Assembly: GCA_973895155.1 (NCBI GenBank)
Contig: OZ316891.1
Location: 22,320,001-22,384,000, forward strand
Source of the DNA: Marsupella aquatica
Taxonomy: Eukaryota > Marchantiophyta
Length of the DNA stretch: 64,000 nucleotides
Direction of reading: 5' to 3'
Shown here: in pieces, positions 47,801 to 60,992 of the stretch
Position numbering within the stretch: position 1 is the first letter of the stretch
Layout of the letters: the number at the start of each line of letters is the position of its first letter
Made by a program: the position numbers and the translations under genes
The notes under the pieces: model-generated
Database searches by the model: none
What the model was told of the DNA's origin: nothing
What the model saw: only the letters and a program-made list of their open reading frames with translations

Positions 47801-49915
47801 AGTATGTTCTGGTGAAAAGAAATCACAAGTGTTCCACATCTTTCGAAGCCACTTTGAATGTATGTGTGCTTTGAAATAAGGGACTAGGGGAGTGGGTAGA
47901 AGTATGTAGAGCAAAGGAAATGAGTAAGGAGGGAGCAAGATTAATTCAATTTTCTTGTGACCCAAGAGTGAGCACTTTGTAGGGTCTGGTGGACATCTAC
48001 TCCTTCATGACCTACACTAGATGTATTGGTGTGTTCTGCAGTCTCCCAGCACTGTCCAAGTGTCCATCTAAGGAAGAAGGAAAGTGAAGATTGAGTACTC
48101 TCTGGTCATAGAAGTGAGATTATAGTATTGTAAATTTTGGAATACACGTTACCAGCATGTGACCATTGCACGAGACACCTACTAACTATTCTCATAATCT
48201 GTTGCCCAATTGTAACCTTTCTTTGTGCAAAAATGACATACTACAAAGGGTCTAGTGTAGTCTAGCTTCAACCCTCCTCAAAGACAGTAAGGTTTTCATC
48301 ATTTTTTGGTCCACAGACTAGTAACCCCAGACCAGACCTCCATTGTCCTATACAAAGTGCTATCCTGGTTAGTGCAAGACCTGGGCGAGACATAAATTGT
48401 TTTTGAGATAGGAAATAACGGAAGGGACGAACATAATTCTCCTGTTTCCTTTTTGTGTCTCAACAATACCTACACTGAAACGTCAATGTTATCGCCAGGA
48501 TCCTTAGAAACATTCGTAAGATTTATTACAAAATTCTTTCTACAGTAAGTTTGACGTAATGAACTATGTTTTTGAGTAAACCGAGATGGCACGCCTGTAC
48601 ACATGATCTGCTTACTAGTCAGGGCGACAAGTGACATGTAAAGTGTGATCCGATTACTACTCAGGGCAGCAAGTTACATGTAAAGTGCTCACTGTATCGA
48701 GTAGATTTACGGATAAGGCGGTCGCTCTGTGGAGTGTTACAGAGTACTGTGCTTCGGCGTTCTTCTCGAGCTTCTGGAATCTGGATGCTATTCACTGCCG
48801 AAGGCGCCGCCACCGATGCTGATCGATGCTCTGCGGTCCAAGATGCTTTTGTGACTCGACGAATCTGTAGCTCTGCTGCACTGAGACGGATCGTATTTTT
48901 TTTCCTACGTTTCCGTCGATCGATTGATTGGTTATGGAGTGATTTCTTGTGTTGATTGATTGAGTTGTAAAGCAATAATGTAGAGTCGCTCCTCGGCGAA
49001 CAGAGAACTCGCGGACGAAGGAAGAAGACGAAGGAGAAGACCCTCCCCCGGGCGTTTCTTCACCCGTTGCCCCTTTGCTTGCTTGTGACTCCGCATAGGA
49101 GTCCAGAGCAAGCCAACCTGGACGCTACGGCTAGGTCTGTTCGTCAGTCACCGAGACTGCAGTCCGAGTAGAGGAGCGCGAGCGGAGGAGTTTGAGTTTG
49201 GGGCGAGCAGGTCTCGAGTTTCTGACGCTTTTGGGCGACGAGAAGAGGTGTGTGTTGTCTGAAATTCTGTTGAGTTCTTCGTCGTTTTCTTTGTTTCTTT
49301 GTTTCTTTCTTCGGGTGCAGTTGTTGGTGTGAAGGCATTCCAATTTGGAACGCGGTTCTGGAAAGGCCCTACCCCCCACCGACGCTTGCCTGCTTGAAGA
49401 AGCTGGGAAAGAGGTGGGAGAGAGGATCAAACGTAGAGAGGAGGCGGACGTCGTTTATGTTGACCTGGGAGAGCCCGAGTTTGTACGAATTTATATTGTT
49501 GTGAGGTTTTGATTGCTGTGGACTGAAGAAGTCGGCCTGAACCGACAGCAGCAAGCGAGACAGAGATTCGAGCTACCGGCGGTCAGGGTTTCTTCTTTAG
49601 GGGGTTCACGCTAGCGATGACGCGAGTTTGTTGACCGAAAGGGGGGTTGGACGTTGTGTTGCCTGTATCTGACCTTTGCTTGCAATCTTCTCATTTGTAT
49701 TCCTGCAGTGCACTTCTTGGACGAGGGAGTCGGGAACAAGTAGGGTTTGGTGAGTGGGATAGATAAGCTCCTTTGTAAGTAAGGCGTGGTATTGTCCTGT
49801 GACGCGAAGAGTTGGATTCTGGTGTCTGGGAGTTAGCGGAATTGAAGGATTTTGTTCAGGGAGTTGGAGACGAGACGTTAAGAGTCGAGTTGGTCACTGA
49901 AAGCGTTTATCCGCC
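44809..49915. other. Gene-poor stretch, then promoter and 5' UTR of the dynamin gene
   Basis: The open frames at 44809-45309, 46331-46606 and 46879-47462 show no recognised domain. The GC-rich part around 46950-47400 is open on both strands, so neither frame can be trusted. About 48960-49915 is probably promoter and 5' UTR of the dynamin gene. Confidence 0.4.
48605..48688. repeat. 42-bp tandem repeat x 2
   Basis: Units 48605-48646 and 48647-48688, each gatc.g.ttact followed by cagggc..caagt.acatgtaaagtg, about 85 percent alike. Confidence 0.8.
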
Positions 49916-51826
49916 ATGGAGAGCGTGATTCAGCTCGTGAACAGGATACAACAGGCATGTACGGTGCTGGGAGACTACGGTGGGGCGGATGGCGCTCTCC
50001 CGACGCTGTGGGAGTCGCTCCCGTCCGTCGTTGTTGTCGGAGGTCAGAGCTCCGGTAAGTCATCTGTCTTGGAGAGCATCGTGGGAAGAGATTTCCTGCC
50101 CAGAGGGTCTGGAATCGTGACGAGGCGGCCTTTGGTGCTGCAGCTGCACAAGACGGAAGATGGGCGGGACTATGCGGAGTTCCTCCACATGCAGGGGAGG
50201 AAGTTCTCGGATTTCCACACGGTCAGGAAGGAAATCGCCGATGAGACGGACAGAATCACTGGTCGGAGTAAGATGATATCCCCCGTCCCGATTCACCTCA
50301 GTATCTATTCCCCGAACGTTGTGAATTTGACCCTCATCGATCTTCCAGGGCTGACTAAGGTCGCCGTGGATGGGCAGCCCGATAGCATCGTTCATGACAT
50401 CGAAAACATGGTTCGGTCTTATGTTGAGAAGCCCAATTCCATCATCCTTGCTATTTCCCCTGCGAACCAGGATATTGCCACTTCGGATGCTATAAAGCTG
50501 GCAAGGGAGGTTGATCCCAACGGTGAACGGACGTGGGGTGTCCTGACGAAGCTGGACCTCATGGACAGGGGAACGAATGCTCTTGAGGTGTTGGAGGGTC
50601 GGTCATACCGATTGCAGCTGCCCTGGATTGGAGTAGTGAACCGTTCCCAAGCCGATATTAACAAGAACGTGGATATGATCGCTGCTAGGCGTAGGGAGCG
50701 GGAATACTTCCAGTCTAGTTCAGATTATTCACACCTAGCTAACAAAATGGGGTCCGAGTACTTGGCCAAGATGCTGTCCAAACATCTCGAGCAAGTGATC
50801 AGGTCTCGAATTCCGAGTATTCTCGCACTTATTAACAAAACTATTGATGAACTTGATGGAGAGATGAACCAGCTGGGGAAACCAATTGCGGTTGATGCCG
50901 GTGCTCAGCTGTACACCATATTAGAGCTTTGTAGAGCTTTTGACCATGTCTTTAAGGAGCATCTTGATGGAGGGCGCCCAGGTGGAGAGCGGATTTACGG
51001 AGTGTTTGACAACCAGCTCCCTGCTGCCTTGAAGAAGCTTCCTTTTGACAAGCATCTATCTATGCAGAATGTGAAGAAAGTTGTCACCCAAGCAGATGGT
51101 TTCCAACCGCATTTGATTGCTCCGGAGCAAGGGTATCGACGTTTGATCGAGGGCTCCATCACTTACTTTAAAGGACCAGGAGATGCTGTCGTTGATGCAG
51201 TACACTTCATTCTCAGAGACCTGGTGCGACTGTCGATTCAGGAGACACATGAACTAAGGCGGTTCCCGACTTTGCAAGCTGAGCTAGCAGCTGCAGCAAC
51301 TCACGCATTAGAGATTTTCAGAGAGGAAAGCCGTAAAACAGTGCAGAAGCTTGTGGACATGGAGGCCAGTTATCTTACGGTAGAGTTCTTCCGAAGGCTT
51401 CCACAAGAAATTCAAGGCAAGCCGGCACTTCCCGGTGATCGCCCTGAACGCCCTGATCGGCCTGATCGCCCAGGGTCACAACAAGGTGGCCTAGCCAACA
51501 ATCCAGCCTCGATGAGCTTGGACCGTTACAATGACGCGCACTTCAGACGCATAGGCTCCAATGTCTCGGCATACATTGGGATGGTAATGGATACGCTGAG
51601 AAACTCACTTCCCAAAGCTGCAGTGCACTGCCAGGTCAGAGAGGCCAAGAGATCAGTGCTTGACAATTTCTACACGGACATTGGCAAGAAAGAGGCGAAG
51701 CAATTGGCAGCACTCCTAGATGAGGACCCAGCGACGATGGAACGGAGGATTGCCGCTGCAAAGAGGCTGGAATTGTACAAGAATGCCCGGGATGAGATAG
51801 ATTCTGTGGCCTGGAACAAGGCTTAA
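49916..51826 (+). CDS. DRP1: Dynamin-related GTPase, DRP1 family, intronless, 636 aa
   Basis: DRP1 dynamins constrict membranes during cell-plate formation and clathrin-mediated endocytosis. GTPase motifs are intact: G1 GGQSSGKSS (about 42-50), G2 Thr in GSGIVTRRP (about 69), G3 DLPG (142-145), G4 TKLD (211-214). The dynamin middle domain follows ([39 protein letters not shown]). The GTPase effector domain is at the C-terminus (SYIGMV-like [32 protein letters not shown]). There is no PH domain and no long Pro-rich tail, as in DRP1. The length of 636 exceeds the usual 610-614 because of a Pro/Arg/Asp insert ([12 protein letters not shown]) before the effector domain. The whole CDS is one exon, whereas flowering-plant DRP1 genes have many introns. 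Confidence 0.96.
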   Translation: MESVIQLVNRIQQACTVLGDYGGADGALPTLWESLPSVVVVGGQSSGKSSVLESIVGRDFLPRGSGIVTRRPLVLQLHKTEDGRDYAEFLHMQGRKFSDFHTVRKEIADETDRITGRSKMISPVPIHLSIYSPNVVNLTLIDLPGLTKVAVDGQPDSIVHDIENMVRSYVEKPNSIILAISPANQDIATSDAIKLAREVDPNGERTWGVLTKLDLMDRGTNALEVLEGRSYRLQLPWIGVVNRSQADINKNVDMIAARRREREYFQSSSDYSHLANKMGSEYLAKMLSKHLEQVIRSRIPSILALINKTIDELDGEMNQLGKPIAVDAGAQLYTILELCRAFDHVFKEHLDGGRPGGERIYGVFDNQLPAALKKLPFDKHLSMQNVKKVVTQADGFQPHLIAPEQGYRRLIEGSITYFKGPGDAVVDAVHFILRDLVRLSIQETHELRRFPTLQAELAAAATHALEIFREESRKTVQKLVDMEASYLTVEFFRRLPQEIQGKPALPGDRPERPDRPDRPGSQQGGLANNPASMSLDRYNDAHFRRIGSNVSAYIGMVMDTLRNSLPKAAVHCQVREAKRSVLDNFYTDIGKKEAKQLAALLDEDPATMERRIAAAKRLELYKNARDEIDSVAWNKA

Positions 51827-52640
51827 GATAGAAGTGTACTGTGTCAAGTTCTTAGGCATAGTAATTGTACAGGGAGAAGGTGGTCGACTATTTTGGTGCA
51901 TCACGCGCATGGGTCACTACTGTGACTATAGGAAGCAGATGGTAAATAATTTTGTGGTAGAGTGAAGGTAGGTAATTGGAGGTTTCTTTAATTCTTTTTG
52001 GAAGACATCAAAGTCCTGCACATGTGAAGTAGGGCTCTCATGCCAGTCGATTAATTTGTGCCGTATCTCTTACTGCCAGCGCTTTTGAATTTTTCGCCCT
52101 CTGATACAAAATGGATAGCTTTTGAGTTGAATGATTTTGGTCCTGCATTTCTTTGAACTTGTAAAGCCGATTGTCATGTCGTTCTCATGGGATTGACGGT
52201 CTTGAGTTTAAACCAAACTTTGCGGCTGCCTGCTTTATCGAGCGGAGAATTTGTAGCGATTACGGTGTCGTTCCGGTGGGGCCAGGCGTTTGATTTCCCT
52301 AGTTGAGCTCTCAATTGACAGAAAACGCCAGTTCGTTTTGGCCAATGTGGTGTTAGAAGTCATTGTCTCTTCGTGTCATCGACGGTATAGTTACCGTAGA
52401 GAATTCGTTGAATTTGAGCTGGCACGCGGGGAGCGCAACTATTCATCGGACATTCGGTCTGTCTGTTGCTGTTCCATTTAAGTGGCTCGTCGCTTCATCT
52501 TTGTGACCTTGGCCTATCGTATATCAGCTTTGGACATGGTCATAAACTAAGCATTTTACTTTGTGGGCTGGGATTCATTAGTTACTATTCTGCCTTCTCT
52601 CACTGACTGTTACTCTTTGGACATTGTGCTTACTGAGCGA

Positions 52641-52760
52641 CGACTGGGAAGATTGGATGTTCTGGATACTGTCTCGTGATAGTGTCACCAATAACGAACG
52701 GCGACTGGGAAGATTGGATGTTCTGGATACTGTCTCGTGATTATGTCACAAATAACGAAG
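52641..52760. repeat. 61-bp tandem repeat x 2
   Basis: 52641-52701 and 52702-52760 share cgactgggaagattggatgt and tctggatactgtctcgtgat, with a few changes at the end. Confidence 0.9.
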
Positions 52761-53814
52761 TTCAAAGTCTTACATCTCGTCAGGTCTTTTGCTCAATGCT
52801 GCTGACTTGTCTTGACAGAGCGCCAGGCATCATTTCTGCATGCCCTGATCTATTATGTTGTGGGTGGGCCTGTACCTTTTTGAAGCTTTAAATTTCAGAT
52901 TTGCACGTCTCTTTGCAGTCTATCAAGGAATATGGAAGTACCTCGCCGGTCCCTGTTCACTGCCGGTCTTTGGGAGTGTGCTGCTCCTGTAGTAGTTTCC
53001 AAATTTCTTGTTTGGTTGCCTTTTTTGAGGCGTGGCTTCTTACTCGGTTCCGGCTTCACCGGCCCCGGCACCTTGACCTCTGGTCCTTCCGGGTGGTTGC
53101 CTTCTTGGGCCCCCCTTTCTGTATTCTGGCTTTTTGAATGGAATTCATTGAGTTTTTCGAGGCAAAAAAGAATATGGAAGTTGGTCTCTCGTCCCGCCCG
53201 CGTGCAGCTCATTAGAATGGTATCTGGTACAGAGTCCTGTCAACAGGAGCGCTATCTACTGGAAGGTCTGTGGATAAGTTGGTGGAAGCATTACTGTAGA
53301 ATACCGGTAGAATGGTAGGCACACGATATGCGTCTTGGAACTTTTCCTACTGTTACTGGTCAAGATCCTCCGCAGCTGCTTCGAGATTGCCGCTGCTGTG
53401 GTGTCTTGCCCAAAGACAGCCGTGCTTCAAACGTCTCTGGGCTGACTGTTTCAAAGTGGATGCATGCAACGAGACAGCCATGAAAAGTTTGTTTGGTTCT
53501 GACCTCGGCGTAGATTGTCGAAAGCTGCCTAACGCAGGTGGGTGTTGTCACACATCACTGTAGTTGACGCAGCCACCTTTGGGCCTTCCAACTCGGTCTC
53601 TCGATTGTAAACTCTTTGGATCTCCTGTTTAAAAATTTTTATACAGAAAATGGTAGAGTTTTACTTTAAAGAACGGGAGGAACGGGAGGATATGAAGGAT
53701 GACAATTTTGGATCCCCACAAAATTGACTCATAAAATTCTGATGGAGGGAGTACAGGCAAATGAAGAACCAAAATTCTTGCACCTACAAAACTTGACTCA
53801 TAGAACTCTAGCGG

Positions 53815-54065
53815 AGGGAGTGGGGCATTGTTGTGACCTCAAGTTTTCTGATTTTAGAAATGGTCTCAATTTGGATGGGGAAAGGAAAATTTGGAGAAGA
53901 GTGATAGGCCAAGCGAGAGGGGCATTGGGGCATTCGGTCCCCGTAATCATTTTGTGCAAGTGCCCTCAAGTTCATTTTAGAAATTGGCTCATGGTGGCTG
54001 GGAAAAGGAAAATTTGGAGAAGAGTCACATGCCAATCGACAGGCACATGTAGGCATTTGGTGGCA
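53815..54065. repeat. Diverged tandem repeat, about 120 bp x 2
   Basis: Two units each contain cctcaagtt..tttagaaat.g.ctca followed by ggaaaggaaaatttggagaa gagt and a g.ggcatt. block. They account for the open frames at 53724-54254. Confidence 0.7.
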
Positions 54066-55490
54066 CTGAAGCATACAAGCACCATAATCCCTGGCCTCCT
54101 TGCATATTGTATACTAATTACAAAAGAAATTCAGATGTGCCTCATTTTGTTTAAATTTATGTCGTGGACCTTTTTTTGTGGCACATTCCTTTCCATGAAT
54201 CCACCAGAAAACAGAGGTATATGCTTGATGGACCTGAGTGATCCATGCACTTGATAGACCTTAGATCAACTTACCCAAAAACTCATGGGGGTAAAACTCA
54301 TGGGGTTGGTTGAGGAGAAAAGTTTGGTATGAGGATCCATAAAGTACATACCTCCTGTGAAATACAAGGCAGAAAAACAAGGACAGTCATCAAGTAGACT
54401 ATACAGTAAACTCATGTTTTGAAAGCATTCTGGGATATAATGTCCCCTACAACAAGAGCTCTGGGATATAATGCCCCCTAAAACAAGAGCTCCAGCTCAA
54501 GTTTTGAGGGGCTATTATTGTCCATAATGCTCCAACAAGAGGACCTTATTACACTTGAGGCCTGAGAGTATTTTATTTTTCTAGCTTAGTAAACGTAGAG
54601 GAAAATCTTACAAAAGAGGTGATCCAGATCTGACAGGGCACTATGCTCCCAGAATGCCCTGAAAAATACAAGTGCCCTGTGCCCTGAAAGCAAAAAATCA
54701 TGAAGGGCTGTTAGGGTGTGTCACAACACTGCCATAAGTAAGGGGGCTTTCCAAGAACTTGGAGGCATGAGATAAAATCCTAGCTATTCAAATGTGAGAA
54801 CCAGTCACACTTCACTTTACATGAACTTGGGGACACAATTATGCAAAACCTTTGCCAATCCTAGTCATCTGTAAGGGGGCCCCTTTAATGCTGATGTGTG
54901 CACTTTCTTTTGTCAAAAACTTAGACCTCTTCTTTACCAAAGCGGCCACTTCTATTCTGGGTCTTTGCTCCAGACCTGACACAGGCATTTTAACTTTGTG
55001 TGTGCAACTGGCCCTCCGCTTTCCTTTGGATGGAGATGCACTAAGCAACCCAGTGTCTTGTAAAGGCCCCTAAGGTCTTGTATGTGAAACTTTTTGGACG
55101 TACCACCCTTAGGGGGGCAAGCATGTAGATAGGGAGTAGGGTGATTCAAAATACCACCATAATCAAGGTCTATGGCTAATTAATAAGGACAACTTCCACT
55201 TTTTGGACATCTCATCCTTATGGGGCACCTTTATAAGTATTTGGTAAGGTTTTTTGTCTTAACCATAAAAATATTTTATGTCCTTATTGGGGGATCTCAA
55301 ACATCCGCTTTGGCAGTCATCCTCTGCCCCCTAGGAAGATGTTAAGGTATTTAGGTAACAGTTATTGCCAGCCATTTTAGGCAGTCCACAACCTTTGCTA
55401 AAAGTTATTTTAGGCAGTCCACAATTTTTGACAGACTAATTTACTTTTGGTGGGCGATTACTTCTCACCTACAACTACAGTAGTTTTGAG

Positions 55491-55660
55491 ATGCCCTAGT
55501 AACACACTTATGGCCCTTGTATGTACTTGGTCAGTAACGTTTTCGCCCCGGCCATAAAAGCATTTTTGGGACGCCCTAGTAACTGATTTATGGCCCTTTT
55601 ATATTTTATATACTTGGTCAGTAACGTCTTTGCCCCTGCCATAAAAGAGCATTTTATGTG
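55491..55660. repeat. 80-bp tandem repeat x 2 with a distant third
   Basis: Units at 55491-55570 and 55571-55660 share gccctagtaac, tatggccct, acttggtcagtaacgt and gccataaaag. A degenerate copy is at about 55205-55275. Confidence 0.8.
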
Positions 55661-55868
55661 CTATCACACGCCCTATTTAAGAGTTTACAATAACCAAACC
55701 TTAGGCGAGACTCTAATTACACACTGTAGCAAAGCTAAGGGGCTACGAGGACACTACTACTGCAGAGGAAGCAAAAAAGACAGCCGAATTTGAAAATTCC
55801 TCGTCTCGTCTCGTCTCTCCTCGTGTTCGTGTTCGAGCTCGAGCTCGAGCTTCCAAAGCCGCAGAGCA

Positions 55869-58800
55869 ATGGGCGTGTGGAGTGGCGTGGAGCTGGAAGC
55901 GTGGCTGACCCGAGCCAGTGCATTCTTTTGCCATCCGGTCGCCATCGCCTTTACCATTCAGGTTCTTCAGCTCTGCTCGATCGCTTCTGCCTTAAAAAAT
56001 CAAGCGTCTACTGTAGAATGTTTTTCTTAAACAGGTTTGGACAGGACCATCGCCTTCGAGCGGCATCGTAGGTCGTTTGGGAGATTGAATCGTTGAACTG
56101 GATCTTGTGAGGGAGATTTTTGTACCGTCTTCCGGTGCCATCGTAGGTCGTTTTGGAGTTCACATTTAGAATCGAGTACTGTTGTACTGCTGGATCTAGT
56201 GAGGATTGTAAACAATGCTGCACGGGTTGGAACGAACGAAAGACTCTCTGCGCCGGCGGGCGGGCCGGCGGTCACTGAAAATGAACGTGTCCTCAATGAA
56301 TGCGCATTGCTCGATTCCCCGTCGTCGTTTTGCGCTGTTTTCGATGATAAGTAATGCCGGCCAATGGTTGTTACCATTTCGCGCTTGAAAGTCTGGCCAG
56401 AATTATCTGCGGCAGAGGCAGATTCGTTCATAATCAAATCATTGCTTAAGCTCATTCTAAATGTGAACTGGGCAGCAATGGCAGCGAGCCCCCGGATCGC
56501 AGAATGCGGTCTGTTTTAAGATTAGTTGACGACTGAGCTAGAATGTGTTTCGCATTTATGTCGGGGCCGCTACTGTCTCTCGAGCACGATTTCTCATGGT
56601 TCTGAAATCCCGAGAATTCGGTCTTTCAACAAATCGTCGCATCGTGTTGACAGGGTTGTTTCATACAATTGGTGCTTGCGATCGGGTACCTTGTGGCTTC
56701 CAAAACGAGGTGAGTCACTGCGCACGCCAGTGGAATGCTACTTGCCTTTGTCTTGGCAATAAAAATTGTGTATATCTCTTGGGAATATTGATGGAGTAGA
56801 AGACACCTGCTCTGTTTTAGAAGCGCCAGTACTGACTCCCATTACCTGCCAATATCCCCCAGTGTCTTTGACAACTGAAACGTTTTCTGCAGAGCAAAGG
56901 AATTGAAACGGATCAGAGATGCGGAGGCTGCGGGTAACAGCTTGGCGTTCCTGTATACCAATGTTGAGGATTTTGAACGTTCTGTCCAAGAACAGCTTCC
57001 TCGAGTTTCAGTTATCATGCCGATAAAGGGTATTGGGGAGCATCATTGGAGCAACTGGCGTAGTCAGGTGTGGTCCTCAGTGCAAACGAGCAGTATAGTT
57101 CCAAAAGGATTTATACCTGTTGAAAGTTCTTTTAGGGTTCCCCTACTTAGTTGGTTGTTGAGGAGAGGTACTGTAGTGAGCTCTACTTTTCCATGGAACA
57201 AGGCACTCTGCTCAAAGTAGTCTGCTCGTCTATTCCTGAGTCCGCAGTTCAAATAGAGCTCCTTGATCTAAAATTTTCATCTCGTGCTTTCCCAACGCGA
57301 ATATTGAACTGAATTGGCAGAGGTTTTTAAATTCAAAGAAATTTCTGTGCAGGTTCTTTCGATGTACGGTGGACCGATTGAGTTTATTTTTGTTGCAGAG
57401 AGCAAGGAAGATTCCGCATATTTCGCAGTCTCTAAGCTCTTAGTCGATCTTAAGGTGGGCAAATCCAGTTCAAGAGCATACTAGTCGTGTTGTAAAGCTG
57501 ATCCTCGTGGTTGGTATCTCAACGATTCTGTTCTTCAAGCCACTTGTGGTTTTCTCGCCTCGAACGGTCAGCTGACGAAGGAATCGTGTGTCAGGGTCAA
57601 ATTCAAGCCCGAATTATATGCGCTGGGCTTTCCACGACATGCAGTCAGAAAGTCCATAATCAACTGGTGGGAGTCTCAGCACTGCCATCTGTTAGCAGGG
57701 TTTCTTTGTTATGTCTCTCAATTGGGCAATAGTCTACGTTTCCATTTGCTTCTTAAGAAGCCACCCTTACAGTAATTATTTCCCTCTTCAGTGTTTTATT
57801 CATCGAGATTAGTCATGTTATTCGGTCTCTACGTGATGGTAAATTTTTACGTCATTACCGAGCTGGACAATGGTTTTAACCTGCCCTTTATTGTGATAGG
57901 CAGGTGTGGATGCAATGCATAGAGATTCCAAGTATGTTCTCTTTCTTGATGATGATGTTCGCCTACATCCTGGGGCAATTGGCAACGTCGTCACCAAGAT
58001 GGTGGAGAACCCCAAGGTAACTCTGCTAACCGACCTTTTTCTAATATGTGTTTCCTCAGGTTCTGCATCACTTACGTATAACGCTTCCAGTCTTCCTGCA
58101 GATTTTTGTGCTTACAGGCTATCCCTTTGATCTTCCAAAAAGGACCCTAGGAGCATACTGCATTTACGAGTATCATCTGGTAATTCATCGTTCCGTTCTG
58201 GCACGCTGCTCAATGCTCGTTATGATTGCAAGAGAAACTAGTTGCCCTTGAAGGATTGTTTAGGGTGACGTGTCGTTACACAACAGATGGTCGTCGTGCA
58301 GAACTTCATTTAGACCTTTTCTTTGTGTTTATAACCTTGGAGATGTTTTACAACAGATCTTATGACTGTGGTTTACTGAAAAGTTTTAGTCTGCAGCCTT
58401 GCTCTATTGGATTCGCGACCACTGGTGATCGAACGTTTTTCCTATGGGGTGGATTCATGATGGTAATTACCTCGTCCGTCCGATCTTCATTTTCTATCTA
58501 CGAAGTCAAGTTGAGATCCCTTCTTGGCACGATTTCTACAATTTCGAGAGTTGCGCACGTTGCTCACTTGCCGGACGTGCACTTTGTACTGAAGATGAGA
58601 GGAAGTCTAAAAACTTCGTTCCCTGTGTAAGCTATTAACAGCTGATCCTTAAATGTCGAGCAGATGCATGCTGAAGACTTCAGATCCAATCGTTACGGGA
58701 TGGTAACAGGGCTAAAAAATGGTGGCTATTCTGACGATATGACCCTCGCTGCCGTTGGAGGTAATCTCCTTAATTTTCCTCTTTTCCTGAGCGGTTTGTC

Positions 58801-60853
58801 TCTTCGTCACATTTAGTTTCTAGAAACTCAGAGTGTTACCTGGAGTTTACTATATCTATTGTTAGACGATATATTATGAGCCATGAAAGTACATGTCTAG
58901 AGTAAACAATGCACATCATTTCATCCCCAGTATGTCGTTATTGCAGCTGCCAATGGGCGAATGATCAGCTCTCCTCCGCAAGCAATTTTCTTCCACCCTC
59001 TTTCGACCAACTTGAGTTTTTCTCAGTGAGTGTTTGTTTGATATATGGTTCTCTTTGCTTTTTATGCAATGTTGTACTTGGGAAGAAATTTCAAATTTTA
59101 TGCAAACCAGGATTTTATCTCTATTCGAATTTGCGTGGCTGTTCACATGAAGCTACTAGGGAGGCCAGGTATCTTGAGTTTAACTATAGGTTTTTGTTGG
59201 CAATCCCGAAGCATTGTTTAGCCCCTGATTTCCTTCCCTGGTTTATGTCCACATCATCCGGTCAACGCATACATCCAGCCGTGTCATTTATTCATGAACG
59301 CTACAGGTGTAGATCCAAGAGTTTCGAAAAGGAGATGGTTGACGAGGAGTTGCATATGTGCAGGTATTGGAACTACTTGCAGAAGCAGACAATTGTATTG
59401 GAGACGTACATCACCAGTGTGAACTATATGATGAATCGTGCCTTATTCTATACACACTGCTGGTTGTCGTGGGGTGTTATTTTTCCAACATTCGCAACCC
59501 TAGCACATATCACGGCTATTTTGTACTCCTGCTTGCTCGCTCCCGATCTTCAAATTGATCTAAGCACTGGTAATTCTTGTCACATTTCATGAAGCTCGTC
59601 CATTCCTCAAAGAAAGAACTAGTTTCTCGATGAAAATGTCTGCTTCTTTGGTCTTTGGGTATCGTTATGAACTTCCGAGGAGACTAGTGTACGGAAGAGA
59701 TGTTAAGGAAGCCGCGGGCTTGGGTTTCGTAGCTTTTGCTCATATTGCATTGCAATCATTTTTCTTTTTCAATAATGTTCAGTGTGGCTCCAAGATCTTG
59801 GAAGTGTTGTTAATTGGAGTTTTCTCGAGTACTTATTTTGAATGATTGGTAGTAATCTGGTTTATTCAACATTTAATAGATATTGATATTTTCTACATTC
59901 ACAACAACTTCTAGACGTGCATGTTTGGAATAGAGTAAAGGTTGTGTCAAACATGCAAGCTATTCAATGTGACATGCCAATTGAGAGATCTGGTGGCTCA
60001 TCTACACATGTGTGTGCCAATGCAGGACTAGTGATGTCTGGTTGTGCTATATTATCGAAATTGACTGAACTGTCGGCAATCAGATATTTGTCAAGGGTTG
60101 AGATTGGTTTATGCAACGCCTTGTCACCTGAGAACCCTCCTGTTTCACTTCAATCATACGATTGGTTTCTTGTGCGTGGTTACCACCCAATCCTCCAAGT
60201 AAACTTTTTCTTTATTGCAAAGCAGAAAATAGAATCCATAATAAATAGAATCCTTCTTTTTCGAGGATTAATCAGTAGCATATATTTTTATCTTTTTCAA
60301 GACGGCATTTGAGATCCCAGTAGAGAAAGTCGCAGCAGTAGGTGACGGTGATAGTCCCGAATGTAGGTTCTGATCTGCCTATGGGATGAGTTCATATCAA
60401 ACGATAGAGGCAATGTTGATTATTGTTGGTGGCTGAATTGCAGGTTTTCATTGCAACAATCGTTGACAACTTCTTGTATCCAGTATCCGCATTCATTTCG
60501 ACTTTTTCTCAACATATTAATTGGTCTGGTGTTGATTACTATTTCCAGAATGGAAGAATATGCAAGGTTTGTTATCGCAACTGTGATGCACTTCTGTCGC
60601 ATCAGAACTTTATGGTTCACGATCTAGAATTGAATTTGACCGTCATTTCTCATAGCTTGATCTCATGTACTTAACTCTCACTTACCCGATTACAATGGTT
60701 TTGCAGATTGAACGGTCAAATAAAACAAAAGGCCAAACCAGCAGTGGATTGGGAGATCTGAGGATCTTCTTCCAAAAATCCCTTCGCAATGTCCTGGGAG
60801 AATCCTTTTCCCGTCAGCCATTTCAAGAGAGTGGACGAATGAAAGAAATGTAA
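55869..60853 (+). CDS. GCS: Ceramide glucosyltransferase (glucosylceramide synthase), 14 exons, 518 aa
   Basis: GT2-family membrane enzyme transferring glucose from UDP-Glc to ceramide in the ER/Golgi. Exons: 55869-55961, 56654-56709, 56893-57067, 57353-57454, 57595-57666, 57900-58016, 58102-58179, 58397-58462, 58664-58760, 58947-59025, 59364-59569, 60026-60171, 60444-60566, 60707-60853; phases close to 1557 nt. The Arabidopsis enzyme is about 519 aa. An N-terminal membrane segment (AFFCHPVAIAFTIQ/GCFIQLVLAIGYLV) is followed by LPRVSVIMPIKGIGEHHW, AGLSTTCSQKVHNQL, the metal/UDP motif FLDDDVRLHPG (DDD 183-185), LTGYPFDLPKRTLGAYCIYE, GYSDDMTLAA (277-278), YWNYLQKQTIVLETY, C-terminal membrane segments and VDNFLYPVSAFISTFSQ. 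The block before YWNYL has Gln where the Arabidopsis enzyme has Arg. Intron 1 has a weak gttctt donor. Confidence 0.95.
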
Positions 60854-60992
60854 TAGAAGACAAAAGTCTGTTGCAAAACATCTAGATTAGAGAACAGTGT
60901 AGTCAGCCACTTGAAGAACTATTCATTGGACAGTTGGTCCAGCTATTCTTTCTTCACGTTTGATTTAACTTTGGGTAATCGAGTTGAAGCCC
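60854..60992 (+). other. 3' UTR side of GCS
   Basis: Short spacer between the GCS stop codon and the uncertain minus-strand remnant; nothing specific is visible. Confidence 0.3.

Larger units (their letters stand above)
51827..55868. other. Dynamin 3' UTR followed by repeat-rich intergenic DNA
   Basis: No gene is supported. It holds the tandem repeats listed at 52641, 53815 and 55491, and a 31-bp unit (ctgggatataatg.cccctaaaacaag) repeated at about 54429 and 54460. The stretch directly before 55869 has (cgtct)n and (gagctc)n simple repeats and is probably 5' UTR of the glucosylceramide synthase gene. Confidence 0.45.

Noticed and set aside
49878-51250. Minus-strand frames within the dynamin gene
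   Set aside because: Shadows of the strongly supported DRP1 coding sequence.
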